This document shows, one piece after another, positions 30,821-38,618 of a DNA stretch of 64,000 bases (position 1 is the first letter of the stretch; each line of letters opens with the position of its first letter). The notes below the pieces were generated by a model. That model did no database searches, was not told the DNA's origin, and saw only the letters and a list, made by a program, of their open reading frames with translations. The DNA is from Hamadaea tsunoensis DSM 44101 (GTDB taxonomy: Bacteria; Actinomycetota; Actinomycetes; Mycobacteriales; Micromonosporaceae), in assembly GCF_000428945.1 (NCBI RefSeq), contig NZ_AUAX01000008.1, forward strand, positions 1-64,000. The letters run 5' to 3'. Position numbers and translations under genes: made by a program.

Positions 30821-31612
30821 CTAGAAGGTTTGAGATCTGAGGGCTCGGGCGGAGGCGTAGAGGCAGACTGCGGCGGCGGCGGCCAGGTTGAGGCTTTCGG
30901 CGCCGCCGTAGATCGGGACGCGGACCGACTCGTCGGCCGCGTGGAGGACCTCTGCGGGCAGGCCGTGCGCCTCCGACCCGAAGATCCAGGCGGTACGCCC
31001 CGACAGCCCCCCGCCGTCCGTCAGCTCGTCCAGGTCGCGCGGCGCGTACCCGCTGGTGGCGAAGGTACGCAGGCCCGCGGAGCGCAGCGACGTGATCAGG
31101 TCGGCCGGGTCGGGTACGCGTACCACGTCGAGGTGGAACAGGCTGCCGGCGCTGGAGCGTACACATTTGCCGTTGTAAGGGTCGACGGAGTCGCCGGCGA
31201 AGACGACGGTCTGGGCGCCCGCGGCGTCGGCGGTACGCAGGATCGTGCCGGCGTTGCCCGGGTCGCGGGTCTCCCAGACGACGGCGACGAGCCGGGGCTG
31301 GTTCGCGAGGGCCTGTTCGAGCGGGATGTCGACGGTGTCGCAGACGGCGACGACGCCCTGGGGCTGGACGGTTTCGCCGAGGGCGGCCATCGCGTCGTCG
31401 GTGACGACGGAGGCGCCGGGGTAGTCGGCGGCGCGGTCGGCGGTGGCGAAGATCTCGCGGACCACGCCGGCGGCGAGGGCGGAGGTGACCGCCTGCGGCC
31501 CTTCGGCCAGGAAGGTACGCGTCGCGTCGCGGTCCTTGCGCTTCTGCAGCTTGATAGCAGAAACGACCCGGGGAGTCCGCCGTGTGAACGGGGCTTCCCC
31601 GGGTCGCTGCAT
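30821..31612 (-). CDS. TrmH/SpoU-family RNA 2'-O-methyltransferase
   Basis: This 263-aa protein methylates ribose in rRNA or tRNA using SAM. It has an N-terminal L30e-like substrate-binding domain (about 25-95, KDRDATRTFLAEGPQAV). The SPOUT knot motifs follow: WETRDPGNAGTILRTADAAG, WIFGSEAHGLP and VPIYGGAESLNLAAAAAVCLY. The target nucleotide is unknown. It follows rplT by 17 nt, the usual actinobacterial order. The ATG at 31612 is supported by AAGGC, but a strong hairpin covers its first codons. Confidence 0.9.
   Translation of the reverse strand: MQRPGEAPFTRRTPRVVSAIKLQKRKDRDATRTFLAEGPQAVTSALAAGVVREIFATADRAADYPGASVVTDDAMAALGETVQPQGVVAVCDTVDIPLEQALANQPRLVAVVWETRDPGNAGTILRTADAAGAQTVVFAGDSVDPYNGKCVRSSAGSLFHLDVVRVPDPADLITSLRSAGLRTFATSGYAPRDLDELTDGGGLSGRTAWIFGSEAHGLPAEVLHAADESVRVPIYGGAESLNLAAAAAVCLYASARALRSQTF
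31564..31606 (-). terminator. hairpin overlapping the trmH start, possible rplT terminator/attenuator
   Basis: On the minus strand CGACCCGGGGA (31596-31606) and TCCCCGGGTCG (31564-31574) form a perfect 11-bp stem, followed by TTTCTGC. Within it, GGGG-AAG-CCCC could form a competing smaller hairpin. The structure begins 24 nt after the rplT stop. It would reduce expression of the downstream methyltransferase relative to the ribosomal proteins. Confidence 0.55.
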
Positions 31613-31629
31613 GTGCCTTGTGCCTTGGA

Positions 31630-31998
31630 TCAGGCCTGCGCGGCCGCGACGGCCTTGCGGGCGATCTCGACGAGCGCGGCGAACGCGGCCTCGTCGCGGA
31701 CGGCCAGGTCGGCCAGGATCTTGCGGTCGACCTCGATCTCGGCCAGCTTCAGGCCCTGGATGAGGCGGTTGTACGTCATGCCGTTGGCGCGGGCCGCGGC
31801 GTTGATACGCGTGATCCACAGCTGGCGGAAGTCGCCCTTGCGGTCACGGCGGTCGCGGTACGCGTACTGCATCGAGTGCAGCACCTGCTCCTTGGCCTTG
31901 CGGTACAGGCGGGAGCGCTGACCGCGGTAGCCGCTCGCGGTCTCCAGCAGGGTACGGCGCTTCTTCTGGGCGTTGACCGCCCGCTTGACGCGTGCCAT
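31630..31998 (-). CDS. rplT: 50S ribosomal protein L20
   Basis: This 122-aa protein binds 23S rRNA early in 50S assembly. The N-terminus [15 protein letters not shown] and [19 protein letters not shown] are typical, as is the central [20 protein letters not shown]. It lies 35 nt after rpmI in the conserved infC-rpmI-rplT order. In other bacteria L20 can repress this operon; the leader upstream of infC could provide such control. Confidence 0.98.
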   Translation of the reverse strand: MARVKRAVNAQKKRRTLLETASGYRGQRSRLYRKAKEQVLHSMQYAYRDRRDRKGDFRQLWITRINAAARANGMTYNRLIQGLKLAEIEVDRKILADLAVRDEAAFAALVEIARKAVAAAQA

Positions 31999-32033
31999 CT
32001 CGAATTACTCCTTCAGTTCGGGTCTGGCGCGCG

Positions 32034-32228
32034 TCAGCGGCCGAGCAGGCGGTTGATTCGCGGAACGTCGACCTTGGCAACCACGACGGTGCCCGTCAGG
32101 CGGCGCGTAACCTTGGAAGCCTTCTTCTCCAGGTTGTGGCGAAGGCCGGCCTGCTGCTTAACGATCTTGCCGGAACCGGTGACCCGGACCCGCTTGCCCA
32201 TGCCGGTGTGGCTCTTCATCTTCGGCAT
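32034..32228 (-). CDS. rpmI: 50S ribosomal protein L35
   Basis: This 64-aa basic protein is a component of the large subunit. The sequence [20 protein letters not shown] and the end [10 protein letters not shown] are diagnostic. It lies between infC (53 nt upstream) and rplT (35 nt downstream). Confidence 0.98.
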   Translation of the reverse strand: MPKMKSHTGMGKRVRVTGSGKIVKQQAGLRHNLEKKASKVTRRLTGTVVVAKVDVPRINRLLGR

Positions 32229-32281
32229 AACGAAGTATCTCCCTGTAACTAAACAGTGCTCGTGTGGTCGTACGCGGCCGG

Positions 32282-32893
32282 TCAGGCCTCGACGACCGCC
32301 TCCTGCTCGGGCTCGCCCGCGGCGGCGTCATCCGCCTCGGCCTCGCCCGGCTTCGCCGCGCGCGAAGGTGCGGCGGCCTTGGTGGCGCGGTTGGGTGCGA
32401 GCACCATGATCATGTTTCGGCCGTCCTGCTTGGGGGCGGCCTCGACGAAGCCCAGTTCCGAGACCTCTTCCTCAAGCTTGCGCAGCAGCCGGTAGCCCAG
32501 CTCGGGCCGGCTCTGCTCGCGGCCGCGGAACATGATGGTCACCTTGACCTTGTCCCCGGCCTTGAGGAATCGCACGACGTGACCCTTCTTGGTCTCGTAG
32601 TCGTGCTGGTCGATCTTCGGGCGCAGCTTCATCTCTTTGATGATGGTCTGCTGCTGGTTACGCCGGGCTTCCCTCGCCTTGAGCGCGCTCTCGTACTTGA
32701 ACTTGCCGAAGTCCATGAGCTTGCAGACGGGCGGGCGGGCCATCGGCGCCACCTCGACCAGATCCAGGTCCACGTCCGCGGCCAGCTGCAGAGCGCGCTC
32801 GATCGGAACGATGCCGACCTGCTCACCCTCAGGGCCGACCAGGCGGACTTCCCGTGCCCTGATCTGATCGTTCACGCGTGGCTCGACGCTGAT
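32282..32893 (-). CDS. infC: translation initiation factor IF-3 (AUC start)
   Basis: IF-3 binds the 30S subunit and discriminates against wrong start codons. The N-domain ([19 protein letters not shown], then LDLVEVAP) and C-domain ([33 protein letters not shown]) are complete, with an acidic, Ala-rich tail. A GTG at 32875 is the first canonical start. However, the six codons before it read ATC-AGC-GTC-GAG-CCA-CGC (ISVEPR), which matches actinobacterial IF-3 N-termini. GAGGAGG lies four bases before that ATC. An AUC start is therefore the best call, consistent with IF-3 autoregulation known from E. coli, where infC starts with AUU. Confidence 0.95.
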   Translation of the reverse strand: MSVEPRVNDQIRAREVRLVGPEGEQVGIVPIERALQLAADVDLDLVEVAPMARPPVCKLMDFGKFKYESALKAREARRNQQQTIIKEMKLRPKIDQHDYETKKGHVVRFLKAGDKVKVTIMFRGREQSRPELGYRLLRKLEEEVSELGFVEAAPKQDGRNMIMVLAPNRATKAAAPSRAAKPGEAEADDAAAGEPEQEAVVEA

Positions 32894-33261
32894 GTGGCCT
32901 CCTCAGTTAGTGTCCATGCCGACCTGGGGCGTGCCCAGCGACCCGTTCCGGCGTTCCCCGCGCGAGCGCGTGGTGCACCGTCGGGCCAAAGCAGAAGGCC
33001 CCGGCGCATGCCAGGGCCCGCTCGACCGGTCCACGCACGCAGGCGCACGAACCACACTGAGGGTCGCACAGCCTTACGGCCGGCGCTCTCGCCGTGGTGA
33101 CCGGACCCGGGGCGCTCTGGGGCGTCCGGGTGGGAGCAGGCGCTCCGCTTCGTTCTGCCGTCGCCGCGTCCTGGTGGATACATCTCCGCATCTGGGCGGA
33201 GCTACATCCGGATGGAATGCGGCATCAGCAAGGTCGACGAAGAAACTTTACCAGGTCGCCG
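32894..33261 (-). promoter_or_regulatory. infC leader region
   Basis: This is 368 nt without a gene. It holds the infC ribosome site (GAGGAGG, 32898-32904) and a strong terminator-like hairpin at 32997-33018. Several other GC-rich inverted segments lie near 33100-33215. A weak promoter candidate (TTCGCA, 18 nt, TAAAGT) lies near its far end. The length and structure suggest a regulatory 5' leader controlling infC-rpmI-rplT. No similarity to a known riboswitch was recognised. Confidence 0.5.
32987..33018 (-). terminator. attenuator-like hairpin in the infC leader
   Basis: The minus strand reads GGCCCTGGC-ATGC-GCCGGGGCC (32997-33018), a 9-bp stem with one G-U pair and a 4-nt loop. It is followed by TTCTGCTTTG. 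It lies 104 nt upstream of the AUC start. It has the form of an intrinsic terminator placed inside a leader, hence a possible attenuator. Confidence 0.6.
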
Positions 33262-33738
33262 TTAGGAGTGCGAATCGGACAGGATCTCGGCGCCGTGCGC
33301 CGCGCCGTGCAGCTTGCGCAGCCCGCGGACGGCCGCCAGCGCGTACTCCTTGTCGGTCGCCTGCACCGCCAGCACCGCCACGGTGTCGTCGTCCATCATC
33401 TCCAGCGTCACCCACGGATGACCCTTGTCGAAGCGTACCGAGCGGACGGCCGACCAGGGCAGGTCGTAGCTGCCGATCACGTTGCGGACCCAGACGCCGT
33501 CGGCCGTCGCCTTGACGCGCGGGCGGGCGAACGCGAGCGCGCCCAGCGCCGCGCACACACCGAGGCCGATCATCGCCAGCTGGTCCCCCGGCTGGAAGAC
33601 CGCCGTGCCCTCACCGGTCGAACCGGTCAGGGCGGTCGCGATGAGGACGAACACCACGAGAATGACCGCCGCCGACACGTACGCGACACGGCGTACCTTG
33701 CGGGGGCGTACATCGAGGGTTTCGGGGGAGCCGGTCAC
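33262..33738 (-). CDS. PH-domain membrane protein
   Basis: This 158-aa protein has two transmembrane helices (about 20-42 and 55-72) and a C-terminal bacterial PH-like domain (about 75-150, DGVWVRNVIGSYDLPWSAVR, then HPWVTLEMMDDD). It resembles the bPH_6 family of actinobacterial membrane proteins of unknown role. GTG 33738 has AGGA eight bases upstream; longer upstream frames overlap the divergent YidB gene and are rejected. Confidence 0.8.
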   Translation of the reverse strand: MTGSPETLDVRPRKVRRVAYVSAAVILVVFVLIATALTGSTGEGTAVFQPGDQLAMIGLGVCAALGALAFARPRVKATADGVWVRNVIGSYDLPWSAVRSVRFDKGHPWVTLEMMDDDTVAVLAVQATDKEYALAAVRGLRKLHGAAHGAEILSDSHS

Positions 33739-33813
33739 GTCTTCATCCTGCCACCAGCGCTTTTGACCGGAAAACCGGGCGCGGACCTGCCCGTTTCGAG
33801 AAGAATCCGGCCT

Positions 33814-34224
33814 ATGACCATTGACCTGAGCCAGATCATGAAGCTGCTCAACGACCCGAACGTCCGCCAGATGCTCTCCGGCGTGCTCAGCAAGCTCGGC
33901 GGCGCGCAAGGCGGCCAGAACGGCCAGCTCGGCGGCTTGATGGACCAGCTGAACTCGGCCGGCCTCGGACAGCAGGTGCAATCGTGGGTCGGCACCGGCG
34001 AGAACCAGCCGGTCACCGGGCAGCAGCTCACCGACGCGCTCGGCGCCGACAATCTCGATCAGGTCGCGCAGCAGGCCGGCATCGCCCCGGACCAGGCCGC
34101 GGACCAGCTCGCGCAGGTCCTGCCGCAACTGGTCGACACGGCCACACCCAACGGCCAGATGCCCGGCCCGTCGGACCTCCAGGCCATGCTCGGCCAGCTC
34201 ATGGGCCAGAAACCGGCTTCCTGA
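33814..34224 (+). CDS. YidB-family protein (DUF937)
   Basis: This 136-aa protein has a Gly/Gln-rich N-terminal half (LGGAQGGQNGQLGGLMDQLN). A C-terminal helical domain follows with GTGENQPVTGQQLTDALGAD and APDQAADQLAQVLPQLVDTA. These are the hallmarks of the YidB/DUF937 family, whose function is not established. It is divergent from the PH-domain gene and convergent with the beta-helix protein gene, ending 3 nt before that gene's stop. Confidence 0.85.
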   Translation: MTIDLSQIMKLLNDPNVRQMLSGVLSKLGGAQGGQNGQLGGLMDQLNSAGLGQQVQSWVGTGENQPVTGQQLTDALGADNLDQVAQQAGIAPDQAADQLAQVLPQLVDTATPNGQMPGPSDLQAMLGQLMGQKPAS

Positions 34225-34227
34225 CGA

Positions 34228-35601
34228 TCATTTGCGCAGCGTACGCGTCGCCCCGGCGGCGATCGTCGTGGCGAGGACCCAGCCGGCGGCGGACAACGCG
34301 TACGCGAGCCACACCGTCCAGCCGACCGCGGCGAACGAGCGCTCCTGTCCGAAGTCCACGATCGGCAGCAGGACGTCGAGGGCGTACACGGGCGGGTGCA
34401 GGGCGACGGGCTGGCCGGGCTGGACGGCGACCGGCGGCCAGCGGGTGAACGCCGCGGTGCCGATCGCGGCGAGCACCGCGAACCAGGCCGCCGCCCGGCC
34501 CGGCCGGTAGCCGTAGCCGACGGCGACGTCCTGCACGTAGCCCCACCAGCGGGCGAGCCGGCCGGCCGAGTCCCGCCGGTGGCGCTCCCCCGCCAGCAGC
34601 ACCGTACGCGCCGCCGGCTCCTGGCCGTTCTCGCGCAGGACCCCGGCCAGTTGCGCGTACGCCTGCGGCCGGTGGCCCTGGGGATCCCGGCGCAGCCAGG
34701 GCAGGCGGTCGGCCCCGCCGGACAGGGTCCGGTACCGGAAGCCGTCGAGGCTGATCCGCTCGGGCCAGGTCGCCGGGTCGTCGCGCAGGGATTCGACCTC
34801 GGCGTGGCGGAGATCGACGGCGGACGGGCCGCGCAGGACGAGTTCCCGGGTCCGGACGTGCCGCAGATCGAGGTCGTCGATGCGGGCGCCGTCGAAGCAG
34901 AGCTTGCTGTGGACCCGCGCGTGCGCCAGCGTCACCGTGCCCACGGCGGTGAAGCCGTCGCAGAGATCGCAGATCGCGCCGACGCTGAGGTCGGGCGCGG
35001 ACAGGGCACGGCCGCCGGGGTGGGCGATCCGGGCGCCGGCGAACCGGATCGAGCCGCCGACGTCGGCGTCGTTCAGCAGCACCGCTCCGGTGGCGGTGAA
35101 GCCCTCGCGGCCGAGGATGTCCCGGCCGACGGTCAGCCGCGTACCCGCGATCGCCACGCCGTCCCAGCCCTCGATCCGGGCGCCGTCCAACGCCAGCGTG
35201 CCGCCGATCCGGGCGTCGTCGACGCCGACACAGCCGTCGATGTGCGTACCGTGCAGGCGCAGGTCGATGTCGATGACGGTGTTGTACGCCTCCAGGCCCG
35301 GCAGCCGGGAGCGGCTGAAGCTCACGTGGCGGAAGCGGCTGTCGTTGATCCGCGGCGTCTCGGCGAACCGGCAGCCGTCGAAGCGCAGCACCCGGTCGAC
35401 GCCGACGTCGGTGAGGTCCAGCGCGCCGTCGATGTCCGCGCTGCGCAGCCGCAGCCGGGCGGTGGCGGGGTTCGCCCCCTCGTCGAGGACGAGCCGGCGC
35501 AGGACGGACGCGCGGACGACCCGGTCCGCCACCGCCGCGAGATCAAGGATCTCTCCCTGTGCGTAGGCGTCCCACACCGCGCGCTCGGTCGTCGACAGCA
35601 T
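34228..35601 (-). CDS. membrane protein with beta-helix-like repeats
   Basis: This 457-aa protein has a short N-terminal helical part. About 230 residues of regular repeats of roughly 20 residues follow (for example LRLRSADIDGALDLTDVGVD, then TLALDGARIEG and SIRFAGARIAH). The pattern resembles pentapeptide-type right-handed beta-helices. Two or three transmembrane helices occupy the last 120 residues. Similar proteins are usually left as hypothetical or named 'oxidoreductase' without evidence. ATG 35601 has GGTGAG six bases upstream. Function is unknown. Confidence 0.7.
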   Translation of the reverse strand: MLSTTERAVWDAYAQGEILDLAAVADRVVRASVLRRLVLDEGANPATARLRLRSADIDGALDLTDVGVDRVLRFDGCRFAETPRINDSRFRHVSFSRSRLPGLEAYNTVIDIDLRLHGTHIDGCVGVDDARIGGTLALDGARIEGWDGVAIAGTRLTVGRDILGREGFTATGAVLLNDADVGGSIRFAGARIAHPGGRALSAPDLSVGAICDLCDGFTAVGTVTLAHARVHSKLCFDGARIDDLDLRHVRTRELVLRGPSAVDLRHAEVESLRDDPATWPERISLDGFRYRTLSGGADRLPWLRRDPQGHRPQAYAQLAGVLRENGQEPAARTVLLAGERHRRDSAGRLARWWGYVQDVAVGYGYRPGRAAAWFAVLAAIGTAAFTRWPPVAVQPGQPVALHPPVYALDVLLPIVDFGQERSFAAVGWTVWLAYALSAAGWVLATTIAAGATRTLRK

Positions 35602-35689
35602 TTCCATCTCACCAGTGTGGACAGTGCGGACAAGGCGCCGTCCGGCCCCGCTGAGCACGCGGGACCGGACGGCTGGCGGGGGAACAGGA

Positions 35690-36448
35690 TCAGTGGTTGT
35701 ACTGGAACCAGGGCTGGGTCCAACCGAGGTACGGCTTGCCCCAGGTGTTCTTGATCTCGGCGATCGTGGTCTCCGTGAGCGTCCCGTTGCCGTGGATGTC
35801 GTTGGAGACGAACTTGCCGCCGCCGATCGAGATCATCACGTGGCCCGAACCGCCCGAGAAGAACGCGAGGCCGCCGGCCGGAACGTTGGTGTCCCCGGCG
35901 TGCTTGTAGGCCGCCGGCACCGCCAGCCAGTGGTTGTACGCCGTCGTCGACCCGCTGGCCGGGAAGCCGTACGCCAGGCCGGCGACGTGGTCGCACAGGT
36001 TGTAGTACTCCGAGTGGTACGTGGTCGTCTCGTGGTTGATCGCCCAGGTGACCGCCTGCGAGCAGCTCTTCGGGTCGCCGAGGCCGCTCGTCGAGCACTG
36101 GGTGCCGGAGCCGCAGAGCGGCGCCACGAGGTCGTCCGATCCCGTGTAGACGTACGTGTCGGACACGTAGCCGGACGAGATCTTGTCCCAGATGTTGCTG
36201 GTGCCGTACTTGCCGGTCACCGTGTCCCCGTACGTCTGGCAGGTGATCGTCACCGTCGCGCCGCTGGCGACGCTGCCGACGACGCTGGAGGACGTGTGCG
36301 GGCCGGACCGCACGTTGAGCGCCGCACCGCTGTCGGTGTGGACGGTGCCGGTGGCCGCGAAGGCGGTGCCGGCCCCGAGCGCGACGACCACGGTGGCGAA
36401 GGCGCCAATGAGGCCGATCCGCGCGGCGCCGCGACGCATCTTGAACAT
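35690..36448 (-). CDS. secreted SH3 / NlpC-P60-like protein
   Basis: This 252-aa exported protein has a Sec signal peptide (cleavage near GTAFA-ATG, residue 31). A bacterial SH3 domain (about 35-105, ALNVRSGPHTSSSVVGSVAS) is followed by a papain-like domain. The likely catalytic residues are Cys152 in YNLCDHVAGLAYG and His203 in GGSGHVMISIGGG, so a peptidoglycan hydrolase or amidase acting outside the cell is plausible. Extra cysteines (112, 118, 129) could form disulfides. ATG 36448 has GGGGAG upstream. Confidence 0.8.
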   Translation of the reverse strand: MFKMRRGAARIGLIGAFATVVVALGAGTAFAATGTVHTDSGAALNVRSGPHTSSSVVGSVASGATVTITCQTYGDTVTGKYGTSNIWDKISSGYVSDTYVYTGSDDLVAPLCGSGTQCSTSGLGDPKSCSQAVTWAINHETTTYHSEYYNLCDHVAGLAYGFPASGSTTAYNHWLAVPAAYKHAGDTNVPAGGLAFFSGGSGHVMISIGGGKFVSNDIHGNGTLTETTIAEIKNTWGKPYLGWTQPWFQYNH

Positions 36449-36593
36449 CGTTTCTCCCCTCGGTCATTGCGAGGGGCACAGAATGGGCGCGGCCGCTCCA
36501 GGCTCACTCCAGTTCGCCTATAAACGCAGGTCAATACGCCAAGATCCGGCTTGCATCGACGCTCCCCTTGGCCCGGGGCTCCCGCCCGAACCG

Positions 36594-36673
36594 AAGATCC
36601 CGTTCGGATCAGGGATGGCCACGTAATCTTGGTCCAAGATTCGGGTGAGTTCCCTGATCCGAACGGGATCAAG
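36594..36673. repeat. dispersed palindromic repeat, family 1, copy 2
   Basis: Outer arms GATCCCGTTCGGATCAGGGA (36596-36615) and its exact complement (36651-36670) enclose an inner palindrome AATCTTGG-T-CCAAGATT (36625-36641). It sits between the secreted protein gene and hisG. A half-copy, CCAAGATCCGGC, lies at about 36539. The layout is the same as at 8054 and 55748. Confidence 0.88.
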
Positions 36674-36676
36674 CGA

Positions 36677-36713
36677 CGGTGCCGCGGGGTCGAGGCGGTG
36701 CCGCGGGGTCGAG
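36677..36713. repeat. 18-bp tandem direct repeat
   Basis: CGGTGCCGCGGGGTCGAG occurs twice (36677-36694 and 36696-36713), with one base between them and a partial third unit running into the hisG stop codon. It abuts the family 1 repeat. It probably arose by slippage; no function is evident. Confidence 0.85.
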
Positions 36714-36718
36714 CGGGG

Positions 36719-37567
36719 TCAGAGGCGGCAGGCGTGCAGGTCGTAGACCAGGATCGCGCGGGCGCCGATCTCGTAGAGCTCGTCCATGATCCGGTGCACC
36801 TCGGACCGCTGGACCATGGCCTGCACGGCGACCCAGCCCTCCCGGTGCAGCGGCGACACCGTCGGCGACTCGATGCCCGGCGTCAGCGCCACCGCGTCCT
36901 CGAGCCGGTCCGCACGGCAGTCGTACGCGAGCATCACGTACCGGCGGGCGACCAGGACACCCTGGAGGCGGCGGATCAGCTGGGCGACCGGGCCGGCCGA
37001 GGCGTCCTCGCCGGCGCGGTGGATCAGCACCGCCTCCGACACCGTGATCGGGTCGCCGATCGGGACCAGGCCGGCCTGGCGCAGGGTCGCACCGGTGGCC
37101 ACCACGTCCGCGATCAGGTCGGCGACGCCGAGGCGTACCGCGTTCTCGACCGCGCCGTCCAGCTCGACGACCCGGGCCTTCAGGTCGTGCTCCTCCAGGT
37201 AGCGCTCGACCAGCCCCGGGTACGCCGTGGCGATCCGCTTGCCGTCCAGGCCGGACAGGTCGGTCATGGTGCCCGCCGGCGCGGCGAACCGGAAGGTCGC
37301 CCCGGCGAAGCCGAGCGGCAGCAGCTGCGCGACCGGCGAACCGCCGTCGATCAGCAGATCCTGGCCGGTCACCCCGAGGTCGAGGTCGCCGGAGCCGACG
37401 TAGGTGGCGATGTCGCGGGGGCGCAGGTAGAAGAACTCGATGTCGTTGGCGGTGTCCAGGCAGGCGAGATCACGGTCGTCGGTACGCTGCGCGTACCCGG
37501 CCTCGCGGAACATCTCGATGGCGGGTTTGGACAGGGTCCCCTTGTTGGGGATCGCGATGCGGAGCAT
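36719..37567 (-). CDS. hisG: ATP phosphoribosyltransferase (long form)
   Basis: It catalyses the first step of histidine synthesis, from ATP and PRPP. The 282-aa length and C-terminal ACT-like regulatory domain (about 210-282) identify the long, histidine-sensitive HisG that does not need HisZ. Motifs are IAIPNKGTLSKPA, DLGVTGQDLLID and the PRPP-loop DLIADVVATGATLRQAGL. It follows hisE by 49 nt; the other his genes are elsewhere. Confidence 0.96.
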   Translation of the reverse strand: MLRIAIPNKGTLSKPAIEMFREAGYAQRTDDRDLACLDTANDIEFFYLRPRDIATYVGSGDLDLGVTGQDLLIDGGSPVAQLLPLGFAGATFRFAAPAGTMTDLSGLDGKRIATAYPGLVERYLEEHDLKARVVELDGAVENAVRLGVADLIADVVATGATLRQAGLVPIGDPITVSEAVLIHRAGEDASAGPVAQLIRRLQGVLVARRYVMLAYDCRADRLEDAVALTPGIESPTVSPLHREGWVAVQAMVQRSEVHRIMDELYEIGARAILVYDLHACRL

Positions 37568-37616
37568 GTCGGGTGGTGTTCCTCTCAGGGTCGGACCGGG
37601 CGGGCGGTGGCGCGAC

Positions 37617-37889
37617 CTAGAGATGTCGGTAGACGTCCTTCAGCGTGATACCGGTGGCGAGCATGAGCACCTGCGCCTGGTAGAGCAGCTGCGAGATCTC
37701 CTCGGCGGCCCGTTCGGGCCCCTCGTGCTCCGCCGCCATCCACGACTCGGCCGCCTCCTCGACGACCTTCTTGCCCACGCCGTGCACACCTGCGCGTACC
37801 GCGGCAACCGTCCCCGAGGCGGGATCCCCCGCGGCGACCTTGGCCGCCAGTTCCTCGAAGAGCTCCTCGAACGTCTTCACGCCGCCCAT
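37617..37889 (-). CDS. hisE: phosphoribosyl-ATP pyrophosphatase
   Basis: It hydrolyses phosphoribosyl-ATP, step two of histidine synthesis. The 90-aa MazG-like protein has [19 protein letters not shown] and [15 protein letters not shown]. The start is ambiguous: ATG at 37889 ([11 protein letters not shown]) or GTG at 37880 (VKTFEELF), the latter matching most homologues. The hisE-hisG pair is the usual actinobacterial arrangement. Confidence 0.94.
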   Translation of the reverse strand: MGGVKTFEELFEELAAKVAAGDPASGTVAAVRAGVHGVGKKVVEEAAESWMAAEHEGPERAAEEISQLLYQAQVLMLATGITLKDVYRHL

Positions 37890-37970
37890 TCTGCCCGAGT
37901 CTGGAACTCCTTTTCCCACCGCGGTGACGGGTTCCACCCGCTGAGAACCCGGCGGCGTAGGGTTGTGCCC

Positions 37971-38618
37971 ATGGAGTTGATCAAGTTCACGCACGCCTGC
38001 GTACGGTTGCACGACGGCGGGCGCTCGCTGCTGCTCGATCCCGGCGTCTGGACCGAACCGGAGGCGTACGAGGGTGTCGAGGACGTGCTGGTGACCCACG
38101 AGCACTTCGACCACGTGCACCCGGAGACCCTCGCCGCGGCGGCCCGCAGGAACTCCGCGCTGCGCGTGTGGGCGCCGGATCCGATCGCGTCCGAGCTGCG
38201 GGATCTGCTCGGCGACACGGTGACGACCGTCACGACCGGCGACGGGTTCGAGGCGGCCGGGTTCAGCGTCAACGTCGTCGGCGGCGCGCACGCCGAGATC
38301 TACGAGGGCCTGCCCGGCTGCGCCAATGTCGGCTACCTCGTCACCGGCTCGACCGGCGGCGCGGTCTACCACCCCGGCGACTCGCTGTTCGTGCCCGAGG
38401 CCGACGTCGAGACGCTGCTCGTGCCGGTCTCGGCCCCCTGGTTCAAGCTGTCCGAGGGCCTCGACTTCGCGCGGGCCGTCAAACCCGCGCGGGCGTACCC
38501 GATCCACGACCGGATGCTCAGCGAGGACATCGGCCAGCCCGGCGCGGACCGCTGGTTCGAGATGAAGGCGAACACGCAGTACGCCCGCATCCCGGTCGGC
38601 GGCAGCGTCGAACTCTAG
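37971..38618 (+). CDS. metallo-beta-lactamase-fold hydrolase (UlaG-like)
   Basis: This 215-aa protein has the metal-binding motif THEHFDHVH (residues 42-50) and later conserved histidine/aspartate sites ([20 protein letters not shown]). It resembles the beta-lactamase_2/UlaG group of metal-dependent hydrolases; the substrate is unknown. ATG 37971 has AGGG nine bases upstream. It is divergent from hisE, and its stop overlaps the convergent hydrolase gene by 4 nt. Confidence 0.87.
   Translation: MELIKFTHACVRLHDGGRSLLLDPGVWTEPEAYEGVEDVLVTHEHFDHVHPETLAAAARRNSALRVWAPDPIASELRDLLGDTVTTVTTGDGFEAAGFSVNVVGGAHAEIYEGLPGCANVGYLVTGSTGGAVYHPGDSLFVPEADVETLLVPVSAPWFKLSEGLDFARAVKPARAYPIHDRMLSEDIGQPGADRWFEMKANTQYARIPVGGSVEL

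Noticed and set aside
33262-34128. A longer form of the PH-domain protein
   Set aside because: The added N-terminus is antisense to the YidB gene; the GTG at 33738 has a ribosome site and precedes the first membrane helix.
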